From Hyphomonadaceae bacterium (GTDB taxonomy: Bacteria; Pseudomonadota; Alphaproteobacteria; Caulobacterales; Maricaulaceae), in contig JABDMW010000047.1 of NCBI GenBank assembly GCA_013001295.1, positions 1 through 64,000 of the forward strand: a stretch of 64,000 nucleotides of DNA, read 5' to 3'. Positions 26,438-35,127 of this stretch are shown piece after piece (position 1 is the stretch's first letter; each line of letters starts with the position of its first letter). The notes under the pieces were generated by a model. The model saw only the letters and a program-made list of their open reading frames with translations. It did no database searches and was not told where the DNA came from. A program made the position numbers and the translations under genes.

Positions 26438-26452
26438 TGGCATATTATGCCA
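26438..26452. promoter_or_regulatory. Lrp-like operator TGGCATATTATGCCA
   Basis: A 15-bp perfect dyad around a central T. It agrees with 13 of 15 positions of the E. coli Lrp consensus YAGHAWATTWTDCTR. It lies 26 bp before the Lrp-type gene, in the divergent region shared with the bkd operon, so autoregulation and bkd control are both plausible. Confidence 0.55.
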
Positions 26453-26477
26453 ATAATGATGCGGAGTATAGAATATT

Positions 26478-26972
26478 ATGTCTGAAAATATCGACAATAT
26501 CGACGCAAAAATCTTGCACGAAATCCAACAAGACGCGGCGCTTTCTGTCGCGGATATTGCAGATCGGGTAGGATTGTCCTCTTCTCCGTGTTGGCGGCGC
26601 ATCAAACGCATGGAAGAACTGGGAATCATTGAAAATCGGGTTACCCGCCTGTCCCGCAAGAAGCTTGGGCTTGATTTTGAGGTTTTTGTCGCCGTAAAGC
26701 TGGCCCTGCCCAATAAGGAAAATATGGAGAAGTTTGAAAAAGCGATCCATAACATGCCGGAAGTCGTGCAGTGCGCCGTTGTCACCGGAGCTGTAGATTT
26801 CATGCTTCGGATTGTCACCAAGGATATGCATACCTATGACAGTTTTCTACGTGAAACGCTTTTGTCGATGTCATTGGTGTCCGATGTCCAATCCCGCATC
26901 GTGATCCGGCAGGCAAAAGACACAACAGCATTGCCGCTCAACCTTATCAGCAATGCTGTACCATCCCGCTAA
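26478..26972 (+). CDS. Lrp/AsnC family regulator, probable bkd operon regulator
   Basis: A 164-residue Lrp/AsnC protein: N-terminal HTH (I-D-A-K-I-L-H-E-I-Q-Q-D-A-A-L-S-V-A-D-I-A-D-R-V-G-L-S-S-S) with P-C-W-R-R-I-K-R, then a RAM/AsnC ligand domain with V-V-Q-C-A-V-V-T-G-A-V-D-F-M-L-R. Divergent from bkdA1, the layout of BkdR in Pseudomonas, which activates bkd genes with branched-chain amino acids. Orthology is inferred from position and family. Confidence 0.9.
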   Translation: MSENIDNIDAKILHEIQQDAALSVADIADRVGLSSSPCWRRIKRMEELGIIENRVTRLSRKKLGLDFEVFVAVKLALPNKENMEKFEKAIHNMPEVVQCAVVTGAVDFMLRIVTKDMHTYDSFLRETLLSMSLVSDVQSRIVIRQAKDTTALPLNLISNAVPSR

Positions 26973-27052
26973 TTCTTCGAAATTAAGGCTGCCCTAACCA
27001 AATTATGATACCTCAACCGCTCAAATAATGGTGGGTAAAGGGTCGTTTTTTC

Positions 27053-28201
27053 GTGGCACTCTCAGTTGAAATAAAAAAGCCTGATCAATTATCGGGGGCT
27101 GAAGAGGCACTTTGGGCTGATTTCCGTGGTGCGAACCCTGCGCTATACAGCCCTTATTTTCATCTCGGATATACACAATTACTGGGGAAGCTGCGTAATG
27201 ATGCGCATGTCTTAATTGTGTCTCGCGACGGGGTATCACGGGCATTTCTCCCGTTTCAGGCCAGTTTCAACAGCAATGGAAAAGTTGGATTTGCGCGCCC
27301 CATTGGCGCGCCCATGACGGATTATCATGGCTTTATTTGTGCGCCGGACACTGAATTTGACGTGCTTGAGGCATTTAAACTGGCAGGTTTCGGGGCCTTT
27401 CATTTCGCTGCCATTGTTGAGCAAAAAGGATTGCTGGATAGGTATGCAAAAAACCAGTCTGCCTGCACGATGGCTGATTTGACAGCTGGTGCGTCAGCAT
27501 GGCGTGACGCTCGGGATTCCAGCTACCGTCGCCATTTAAAAAGCCATCGGCGCCGGGTGCGGAAGGCTGAAGAATTGGGGGAACGCCGGTTCGAATTTAA
27601 GTCAGATGATCAAGATGTTTTTGATCAATTGATCAACTGGAAAAAACAGAAGTTTGTCGAAACTGGAAAATATGACGTCCTCTCGGCAGATTGGACGATG
27701 TCTTTATTGGATGCCTTATGGACACAGACACCAACCGACGGTTTGTGTGCCGAAATGCATGCGATGTATTTCGGTGATCAATTGGCCGCGGTGGATTTTG
27801 GCCTTACAGACGGCAACACGTTTCACAGCTGGATGGTAGGATATAATAATGATTTCCAGCACTTGTCACCGGGCATTCAGTTGCTTGAAGCCCTTATTGA
27901 TCAGGCTGAGGTTTTCGGGTATGCGCGCATTGATTTGGGCGAGGGCATCGACGGTTATAAGCGCCATTATGCCAGCGAACCCATACAGGTGAGTTCAGGC
28001 TTTATTGCTGCAACAGGGCCGGCTGCGGCCTTAAGTAAAATATACGGCGCCGCAGAAACGTTTGGCGAGAAAAAACTAGGCGGGTTGGGACGGTTGCCCG
28101 GCAAAGCCCGCCGTCGCTACGCACAAATCAGGGCTTGCGAACCCCGGTTTGGCGGTCGGGCCAAAGCCATGTTCGAAGCCGTCGCCAATCTGGGCAAATA
28201 A
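27053..28201 (+). CDS. GNAT family acetyltransferase, CelD/BcsL-like
   Basis: A 382-residue protein with a duplicated GNAT fold of the CelD/BcsL-like (COG5653) type: N-terminal P-Y-F-x-L-G-Y, central R-R-H-L-K-S-H-R-R-R-V-R-K-A-E, and C-terminal F-H-S-W-M-V-G-Y-N, S-P-G-I-Q-L-L-E and I-D-L-G-E-G-I-D-G-Y-K. Members are linked to polysaccharide decoration, but acceptor specificity is unknown. The start is GTG 27053 with AAAGGG upstream. No polysaccharide genes are nearby. Ends at the terminator shared with the convergent M13 peptidase. Confidence 0.82.
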   Translation: MALSVEIKKPDQLSGAEEALWADFRGANPALYSPYFHLGYTQLLGKLRNDAHVLIVSRDGVSRAFLPFQASFNSNGKVGFARPIGAPMTDYHGFICAPDTEFDVLEAFKLAGFGAFHFAAIVEQKGLLDRYAKNQSACTMADLTAGASAWRDARDSSYRRHLKSHRRRVRKAEELGERRFEFKSDDQDVFDQLINWKKQKFVETGKYDVLSADWTMSLLDALWTQTPTDGLCAEMHAMYFGDQLAAVDFGLTDGNTFHSWMVGYNNDFQHLSPGIQLLEALIDQAEVFGYARIDLGEGIDGYKRHYASEPIQVSSGFIAATGPAAALSKIYGAAETFGEKKLGGLGRLPGKARRRYAQIRACEPRFGGRAKAMFEAVANLGK

Positions 28202-28203
28202 AA

Positions 28204-28230
28204 AACCCGCAAATCAGAGACTTGCGGGTT
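28204..28230. terminator. Bidirectional terminator between convergent genes
   Basis: A perfect 9-bp stem AACCCGCAA / TTGCGGGTT with a 9-nt loop, flanked by A-rich and T-rich sides (TTTCCTCGTTTT on plus). It begins 2 bp after the acetyltransferase stop and precedes the M13 peptidase stop. Confidence 0.85.
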
Positions 28231-28253
28231 TCCTCGTTTTAGTGCTGATTTAA

Positions 28254-30353
28254 TTACCAAATTTTGACGCGCTGCTCTGGCGGAAGATACAACGCATCGC
28301 CCGGTTGAATATCAAACGCATCATACCAGGCGTCGAAATTTCTTACGATGCCGTTGGCCCGATATTCACCAGGGCTATGCGGATCTGTTTTAACCCGGTT
28401 GCGTAAAGCCTCCTCACGGAATTTGCGTTGCCAGATTTGCGCATATGAAAGGAAGAATCTTTGATCGCCTGTAAGGCCGTCAATGACAGGCGCGTCTTTG
28501 CCGTTCAATGACTTTTTGTATGCGGCATAGGCCATGGTCAAACCTGTCAGATCTCCGATATTTTCACCGAGCGTCAGCTTACCGTTGACGTTTAAGCCCG
28601 GAAGCGGTTCAAACTCATTGAACTGACCGACAAGAGAATCCGAACGTTCCTTGAAGGCTGCCAGATCTGCGTCCGACCACCAATTGCGTTGTTCGCCATT
28701 GCCGTCAGACTTACTGCCCTGGTCGTCAAATCCGTGGCCCATTTCGTGACCGATCACTGCCCCGATTCCACCGTAGTTGACGGCCGGGTCCGCATTTGGA
28801 TCAAAAAACGGTGCCTGTAAAATCGCTGCCGGGAACACAATCTCGTTCAAAGCCGGGTTGTAATAGGCATTGACCGTTTGCGGGTTCATGAACCATTTGG
28901 ATTTGTCTATCGGCCCGCCGAGATCGGAAATCATATCATTCCATTCCCATTGATTTGCCGATTTTACAGTCCCAATCAGATCATTGCGGTCGACTTTAAG
29001 GCTTGAATAATCCGTCCATACATCCGGATATCCGATCTTAGGAACGAACTTCGCCAATTTGTCCTGTGCTTCGACTTTGGTGTCCGCGCCCATCCACTCC
29101 AATCTATCAATACCGTCCTTGAATGCACTGCGCAGGTTTTCAACGAGTTCATCCATTTTGCGTTTTGAGTCCGGTGGGAAGTGACGCTTAACATAGACTT
29201 GACCAATGGCCTCACCAAGAGTGCCGCTGACTTGACTGACGCCGCGTTTCCAACGATCACGCTGTTGCTCGGTCCCGCGCAAGGCTTTCCCGTAAAACGC
29301 AAAATTGGCTTCGTCGATTGCTTTCGGCAAGTGCGCAGCTTTTCCGCTGAGATAATGGATGGTCATATAGTCTTTGAGGACATTCAAATTTGTCTCGCCA
29401 AACGTCTTGGTCAAGCCTTGAATGGCGTCGTTTTCACGCACAACGAAGACGTCCTGATCACCAATACCGGCTTCGTCCATCATGGCTTGCCAATCAAACC
29501 CCTGAGCGTATTTCACTAGCTCGGCTTTGGTCATTTTATTATAAGTGAGGTCGCGGTCACGTCGTTTTTCCGGAGTCCAATGAGCTGTTGCCATCTTGGT
29601 TTCAAAATCCATGACGGATTGGGCGCGTACATCAATATTATCGGCACCAGACGCGGACAACATCGCTTTCAAAAACGTCATATAGTCTTCGCGCAAGCCA
29701 ACGGATTTGTCGTCATCGTCGAGATAATAACTCCGGTTGGGCATTCCCAATCCGGACTGTGTGATATAAAAAATATAGTTTGAGGTGTCTTTTGAATCGA
29801 TATTGACCCACCCGCCAACAGGCGCTTCAAGGCCCATAGAGGGGTTGCCCATCATAGCGGAAACTGCAGAGTGACTGTCCAGTGAAGCGATAGCTTCGAG
29901 ATCGGTTTTTACCGGATCCAGACCTTTCTTTTCGATCTTATCCGTGTCCATGAAAGCTGCATACAAATCGCCGATTTTCTGTTCAGATGAATCGGCCTTG
30001 GCATCCATTTTGGCCATCTCCTGAATAATGGCTTTGACCTGTTCTTCTGATCTGTCGGCCAGTTTGGTGAATGCACCGTAATTGGATTTGTCTGCAGGTA
30101 TTTCCGTATTCTTCATCCATGTTCCGCTGACATATTTGAAGAAGTTGTCGCCAGGTTTAACGCTGGTATCCATGCCCGCTATGTCGACACCAAAACTCCC
30201 CAGCTCCGGTTTAGCCTCAGTTTTCACTTCAGCGGTTTTCGTTACGGGTTCAGCAAAAGCTTCACCAGTTTTTTCACTGGGCGCGCATGCGGACAGACCT
30301 GCTGCAAAAGTCAGTGCCAATAAACTCGGCACAATCAGTTTCTTCATAGACAT
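28254..30353 (-). CDS. M13 family zinc metallopeptidase (neprilysin-like), lipoprotein
   Basis: A 699-residue peptidase. Start ATG 30353 has GGGAG upstream and gives a lipoprotein signal (G-L-S-A-C). The zinc site is complete: V-I-G-H-E-M-G-H-G-F-D-D (HExxH) and E-N-I-G-D-L-T-G (third ligand Glu), with N-A-Y-Y-N-P binding the substrate backbone and a C-terminal terminal W as usual in M13. It degrades short peptides at the cell surface or periplasm. It starts 32 bp after the RND pump gene and is probably in the same transcript. Confidence 0.93.
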   Translation of the reverse strand: MSMKKLIVPSLLALTFAAGLSACAPSEKTGEAFAEPVTKTAEVKTEAKPELGSFGVDIAGMDTSVKPGDNFFKYVSGTWMKNTEIPADKSNYGAFTKLADRSEEQVKAIIQEMAKMDAKADSSEQKIGDLYAAFMDTDKIEKKGLDPVKTDLEAIASLDSHSAVSAMMGNPSMGLEAPVGGWVNIDSKDTSNYIFYITQSGLGMPNRSYYLDDDDKSVGLREDYMTFLKAMLSASGADNIDVRAQSVMDFETKMATAHWTPEKRRDRDLTYNKMTKAELVKYAQGFDWQAMMDEAGIGDQDVFVVRENDAIQGLTKTFGETNLNVLKDYMTIHYLSGKAAHLPKAIDEANFAFYGKALRGTEQQRDRWKRGVSQVSGTLGEAIGQVYVKRHFPPDSKRKMDELVENLRSAFKDGIDRLEWMGADTKVEAQDKLAKFVPKIGYPDVWTDYSSLKVDRNDLIGTVKSANQWEWNDMISDLGGPIDKSKWFMNPQTVNAYYNPALNEIVFPAAILQAPFFDPNADPAVNYGGIGAVIGHEMGHGFDDQGSKSDGNGEQRNWWSDADLAAFKERSDSLVGQFNEFEPLPGLNVNGKLTLGENIGDLTGLTMAYAAYKKSLNGKDAPVIDGLTGDQRFFLSYAQIWQRKFREEALRNRVKTDPHSPGEYRANGIVRNFDAWYDAFDIQPGDALYLPPEQRVKIW

Positions 30354-30385
30354 TTTATCTCCCATACAAGTTATCTATTTTGTTG

Positions 30386-33300
30386 TTATTCGGCGGGGGC
30401 AGGGTTGGCATCAGTCACGACGTCGGTCTTCTTCAGACCGTCTGCCTCAAAATCTTCAAGAGCAACGGCGAGGTCAGGATCATAATGTGATCCCAATTTC
30501 GGTTGCGGTATGCCGGTCCACATACGCTTAGTAAATCTGGATATATCGACGCCAATTCCGTACATCGCCGGTACCAGCATCAGTGTCAGGAAGAAATCGA
30601 ACAAGACACCGAACGCAAGAGCAACGACCATTGGTTTTAGAAACTCGGCTTGTGACGAGGTTTCAAACAGAATGGGCGTAATCCCGACAAATGTAGTCAC
30701 GGATGTCAGTAAAATGGGTCGGAATCTGGCGACGCAGGAATCGAGCATCGCCTGATAGGCGCCAATGCCTTTTGCTCGCAATCGATTGACGTAATCGAGC
30801 AAGACCAAATTGTCATTAATAGCAACACCTGAGGCGGCGAAAAACCCGAAAAGGGACATCATACCAAAGGGGACGCCTGTCACAATATTACCAAAAATCA
30901 TGCCCACAAGTGCAAATGGAATGGCGATCATTATTAGTAAGGGTTGTGCATAGGACCTAAATGCGATCGCCAGTAAACCATACATGACAAACAAAATAAC
31001 GATCATAGATATTTTAAGTTCTGCGACGAAGTTGGTTTCGATCATATCATCGCCGACGATGACACGGCTCACGCCAGGATGACGCAATTCCCATTGCGGG
31101 AAAAAGACTTCGTCAATTTCCTTACGGATTTTTGCGGATTCGCTTTGTTCGCCGCGTACCCGCGCACCGACATATTCAATCCGTTTGCGGTCCCGACGTC
31201 TAACCTGACCAATGCCGTCTTCAAAGCTGACATCGGCAACAGAATAAAGCGGAACCTCGACCCCATTGGCAGCGCGAATACGCAAATTTTTCAAGCTTTC
31301 AATCGATTCTCGGGCGGCTTCCGGATAACGAACCATGACCCGAACATCTTCACCGTTGCGTGGCAATCTTTGAACCTCACGTCCATAAAATGCTTCGCGA
31401 ACTTGGCGGGATACATCGGACAGTTTAATGCCCAGCGTTTCTGCGCCCGGCTTCATCTCAAAGCGCAGTTCTTTCGCGGACGATTCCAGACTGTCCCACG
31501 TTCGTATGACGGATGAATATCCCTCGATTTCAGTTTTTAGATCTAGGAGCGCCACTTTTAGTTTTGCAGTATCTGCAGACGTAATGCCGTATCGTACGCC
31601 GCGATCTTCGCCGCCGCCGCCTTCAGAAAAACCGTAACTGACACGGTAGGCGTCCGGAATCGGTCCGACATACTCCTCCAGTTTTTCGGCAATCTCTTTT
31701 GTTGACACATGACGTCGTTTGTTACCGTCAATCAATCCCAAAAACCCTTGTACCCCTCTGCGTTCCGTTATCGTTCCTGGCGTCGCGAACAATGGTTCAT
31801 CAATACCGAAGTCTTCCTTTGTATTGTCATTGAGTTTTTTGATACCTGCATCAACCTGAAGCCGGACCTGTTCACGACGTTCGAAGGTGGTGCCTTCAGG
31901 AAAACGGGCATTAAAGGCAATCATGTCTCCTTCCACTTCGGGAATAAATGCAGTTGGCGCCACACCCGACCGGAGCAATCCAATGGACATGAAGAATAAA
32001 CCAATGAACACGGCGAGCGTTACATATCTGAACTTAATCAGAGTTGCGACAATCGGCCGGAATGTGGTTTTGGCAAATGTCACTAAAGTTTGCGCGATAC
32101 TGTTTTGAAGTTTCATCAAAGGGCTGAGCTTATCGTGTTCGATCGGTTTCAAGTGCCGCAAATGAGCTGGCAGAATAAAGAATGCTTCGATCAGTGAGAA
32201 AATCAGAACAGCGATAACAACCAGACTGATCTGCCCTAAAATCGCCTGGAGGGGCCCCGTCATGAACAGGAATGGCGTAAACATCAGGATCGTTGTAATC
32301 ACCGCAAAAAACACCGGCTTCACAACCATATTAGCACCACTGATCGCGCCATTGGCGCCTGATATTCCGTTTTCGGAATGAAAGTGAGCAGACTCACCAA
32401 CCACAATCGCGTCATCAACAACAATCCCGATAACAAGTAAGAATGCAAACAACGAGATCATATTGAGAGAAATTCCAATATGTGGAGCGATTGCAATCGC
32501 GCCTGCGAAAGCGGCGGAAATGCCGATGGTCACCCAGATCGCGACAGCTGGTCTCAGGAATAAGAGCAGTATTGCCAATACCAGAATAAGTCCTTGAAGG
32601 GCATTGCTCCCAATCAGGTTTAGCCGGCTGTCGACCATGGTTGAGCCGTCAAACCAGATTGAAAATGTAAGGTCAGGCGGCAGCTTCTCATTGATCTCTT
32701 TTTCATATTTTCGAATGGCTTCACCGGCCTTTGTGATGTTCATTTCGTCAGGCGATAAAACCTGGAAGATAGCTGTGTTTTCGCCTTTGAATTGGGCGTT
32801 GAACTTGTCTGTCTCAAATCTGTCAATCACGTTGGCGATGTCTTTGACCCGTATAGTGCCACCTGACGACGTTTGGCGGACAATTATTTCTTCAAATTCA
32901 GCTTTTGAATTTGCCAAAGATCGGGCGCGCAATTGGAGATTTCCGCCGGTGGTTTCAACCGTGCCGGCAGATAGATTTACAGATGAGCGAGAAATAGCAT
33001 TGGCAACCTGAGAAAATGTAAGGTCGTATTGGCGTAATTTGTCCTCGGCGATTTCAATCGTCACCTGTTCGGGTACTTTTGATATCTGTCGTGTCAGCTG
33101 CAATCCTGTCAACCTCGTTATTTCGAGACGAAGATCAGTAGCTGCACGTTGCAAGGCGAGGCGGTCTACGTTTCCGTGCAGAGCGAGGTACATAATATCC
33201 ATGCGGGCATCCCACCGAAAAACCTCCGGTCTGAAGGCGTCTGGCGGCAGATTTCGGATAGTATCGACACGGGCTTTAACTTCATCCAGGGTTTTCTCAT

Positions 33301-33604
33301 AATCAATCCCCAGTTTCGTTCTGATATTGACCGTTCCTGATCCTTCATTGGCACGACCTTCAATATAGTCGATACCGTCGAGACCATCGACGGCTTCTTC
33401 GATCCTGACAATTAGTTGTTCTTCGACATCTCGAGGCGAGGCGCCCGGCCATGAAACACTTACCGACATACCGTTAATTGTCGTCTGCGGGATAAATTCC
33501 CGTTCAAGCGAGACATATCCAAAAATACCAGAGACAAACATTGTCACCATCATGAGGTTAGCGGCGACGGGGTTTCTTACAAACCAGGCAATTATCGATT
33601 TCAT
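30386..33604 (-). CDS. RND efflux transporter permease (HAE1/AcrB-like)
   Basis: A 1072-residue RND pump with the usual order: TM1 (N-P-V-A-A-N-L-M-M-V), a large periplasmic loop, TM2-7 including G-I-V-V-D-D-A-I-V-V-G-E in TM4 (the proton-relay aspartate pair), second periplasmic loop, and TM8-12 with G-V-A-I-N-D-N-L-V-L-L-D. The sequence is of the divergent HAE1 branch that lacks the classic drug-pocket phenylalanines, so substrate is unknown. Preceded by its adaptor and outer-membrane factor in one operon. Confidence 0.95.
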   Translation of the reverse strand: MKSIIAWFVRNPVAANLMMVTMFVSGIFGYVSLEREFIPQTTINGMSVSVSWPGASPRDVEEQLIVRIEEAVDGLDGIDYIEGRANEGSGTVNIRTKLGIDYEKTLDEVKARVDTIRNLPPDAFRPEVFRWDARMDIMYLALHGNVDRLALQRAATDLRLEITRLTGLQLTRQISKVPEQVTIEIAEDKLRQYDLTFSQVANAISRSSVNLSAGTVETTGGNLQLRARSLANSKAEFEEIIVRQTSSGGTIRVKDIANVIDRFETDKFNAQFKGENTAIFQVLSPDEMNITKAGEAIRKYEKEINEKLPPDLTFSIWFDGSTMVDSRLNLIGSNALQGLILVLAILLLFLRPAVAIWVTIGISAAFAGAIAIAPHIGISLNMISLFAFLLVIGIVVDDAIVVGESAHFHSENGISGANGAISGANMVVKPVFFAVITTILMFTPFLFMTGPLQAILGQISLVVIAVLIFSLIEAFFILPAHLRHLKPIEHDKLSPLMKLQNSIAQTLVTFAKTTFRPIVATLIKFRYVTLAVFIGLFFMSIGLLRSGVAPTAFIPEVEGDMIAFNARFPEGTTFERREQVRLQVDAGIKKLNDNTKEDFGIDEPLFATPGTITERRGVQGFLGLIDGNKRRHVSTKEIAEKLEEYVGPIPDAYRVSYGFSEGGGGEDRGVRYGITSADTAKLKVALLDLKTEIEGYSSVIRTWDSLESSAKELRFEMKPGAETLGIKLSDVSRQVREAFYGREVQRLPRNGEDVRVMVRYPEAARESIESLKNLRIRAANGVEVPLYSVADVSFEDGIGQVRRRDRKRIEYVGARVRGEQSESAKIRKEIDEVFFPQWELRHPGVSRVIVGDDMIETNFVAELKISMIVILFVMYGLLAIAFRSYAQPLLIMIAIPFALVGMIFGNIVTGVPFGMMSLFGFFAASGVAINDNLVLLDYVNRLRAKGIGAYQAMLDSCVARFRPILLTSVTTFVGITPILFETSSQAEFLKPMVVALAFGVLFDFFLTLMLVPAMYGIGVDISRFTKRMWTGIPQPKLGSHYDPDLAVALEDFEADGLKKTDVVTDANPAPAE

Positions 33605-33624
33605 GACCTATCCTTTAAATAGCT

Positions 33625-35019
33625 CTATTCGTTGGTAGTACTCGCTGCTGCGTCAGCGTTCTCTTCGATTTTCTTGTCTTTGTCTTCGCCCTCGTTCTTT
33701 TTACCTTTGCGTTTCTTCTTGCCGGGATTGTTTTTCGCTTCGTCTTCAGCTTTTTCCTTGGCAATTAGCCAATCCGGTTTCGGCGGATCAACATAAACAA
33801 TGGTCGGGTCGTTGATATCAACGATTTTTAAAGGGCCGCCGAACCGAGATTCTTCGACCGGAGAAAGGATGATCATTTCTCCCGTCGATACCCCTTCGGT
33901 AATAAACGCGTAGTCCATGGTTGTATCTAAAACCGTAGCAGTTCGGGCCTCAGCTGTACCGTCTTCATTCCCGACATAAACCTTGTTTTCTGGCCGTAGT
34001 CCGTCGCGTGATATGACGACAACATCTTCGAATCGATATCCTTCAACTTCTGCGTCGACATACAACCCTGGCGCCAATGGGACGCCATTTTGAGAGGCTC
34101 CTTCGCCGTAGGGGTCGAAGACTTCGGCGATGGCGAACAATGCCCGTGTTTGTGTGTCATATGTACTGTCAGTCCGCATTATTTTTCCGGACCAGTTCTG
34201 TACTACTCCGCCAATTGTCGCCGACAGATTGACGTCTGGCGCGGATTCCCGATCCTTGGCGACATAGGCAATCGGGAGGTCAATCTTGGACAAATCATTG
34301 TCCGTGAACGGGAGACGTACTTCGATTATATTATTTGAAAAAATTCGACCCAATCTTGAGCCTGGACTTACGTACTGTCCGATGTCGGCAACTTTTTCGC
34401 GCACGCGTCCGGAAAAAGGCGCGCGTACATTTGTGCGGTTGAGCTGCAGTTTGGCATTTTCAAGATCAGCTTGAGCGGATTGTAAACCGGCTTGTGCTTC
34501 CAGCATCTGAGGCTTACGCAGGGTTAAATCTGAAGCAGGACCTGTGCCAAGTTCGGCCCAGTCTTTGCGGGCAATGTCACTTTCAGCATTTTCACGAACC
34601 AAGACCTGCTGGGCACGGGCAACAGCCGCTTCCGCTCTGACAACGGCAACCTGATAATTGGATTGGTCAATCCGGAAGAGGATATCGCCTTTATTGAAGA
34701 TGCCTCCGCTGATGAACTTTGGAGACACGAAGGTGATTTTCCCAGCCACTTCAGGCACCAGGTCGATTTCGGTTCTGGGCCGGGCTTCCCCTTGAGTGGT
34801 GACAAGAAGCTGCACATCTTCTTGTGTCGCATATTCTGCCAGCACAGCCAATGGATTGTATGGCCGTCTCTTCTCCTCGGGCTTTTTATTCAGCGCAATG
34901 ATGATTTGGGTAATGACCACAAATCCGACGACGATCAGAATTGGCACGAGGATAACAAGGAACTTTCGTAATTTGCTTCCCGATTTCGCTGATGTCACAC
35001 CGACATTTCTGCTGTCCAT
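33625..35019 (-). CDS. RND periplasmic adaptor (HlyD/MFP family)
   Basis: A 464-residue membrane-fusion protein: one N-terminal TM (F-L-V-I-L-V-P-I-L-I-V-V-G-F-V-V), a biotinyl-lipoyl barrel split around an alpha-hairpin (A-A-V-A-R-A-Q-Q-V-L ... A-Q-A-G-L-Q-S-A-Q-A-D-L-E-N-A), F-S-G-R-V-R-E-K-x-x-D-I-G-Q-Y, and a beta-barrel region. Odd feature: about 50 C-terminal residues are almost all Lys, Glu, Asp and Asn, a low-complexity charged tail not usual in adaptors. Start ATG 35019 has GAGAGG upstream; 35034 is also possible. Confidence 0.92.
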   Translation of the reverse strand: MDSRNVGVTSAKSGSKLRKFLVILVPILIVVGFVVITQIIIALNKKPEEKRRPYNPLAVLAEYATQEDVQLLVTTQGEARPRTEIDLVPEVAGKITFVSPKFISGGIFNKGDILFRIDQSNYQVAVVRAEAAVARAQQVLVRENAESDIARKDWAELGTGPASDLTLRKPQMLEAQAGLQSAQADLENAKLQLNRTNVRAPFSGRVREKVADIGQYVSPGSRLGRIFSNNIIEVRLPFTDNDLSKIDLPIAYVAKDRESAPDVNLSATIGGVVQNWSGKIMRTDSTYDTQTRALFAIAEVFDPYGEGASQNGVPLAPGLYVDAEVEGYRFEDVVVISRDGLRPENKVYVGNEDGTAEARTATVLDTTMDYAFITEGVSTGEMIILSPVEESRFGGPLKIVDINDPTIVYVDPPKPDWLIAKEKAEDEAKNNPGKKKRKGKKNEGEDKDKKIEENADAAASTTNE

Positions 35020-35127
35020 TTTTATACCTCTCATACCGTCCCAACGGCAATAAGCGCCAAAAGATGACGCTCTTTCAGATGTTAAGCAAGCATTTCCAGT
35101 TCACAATCCGGTAATCAACCGGAAAGC

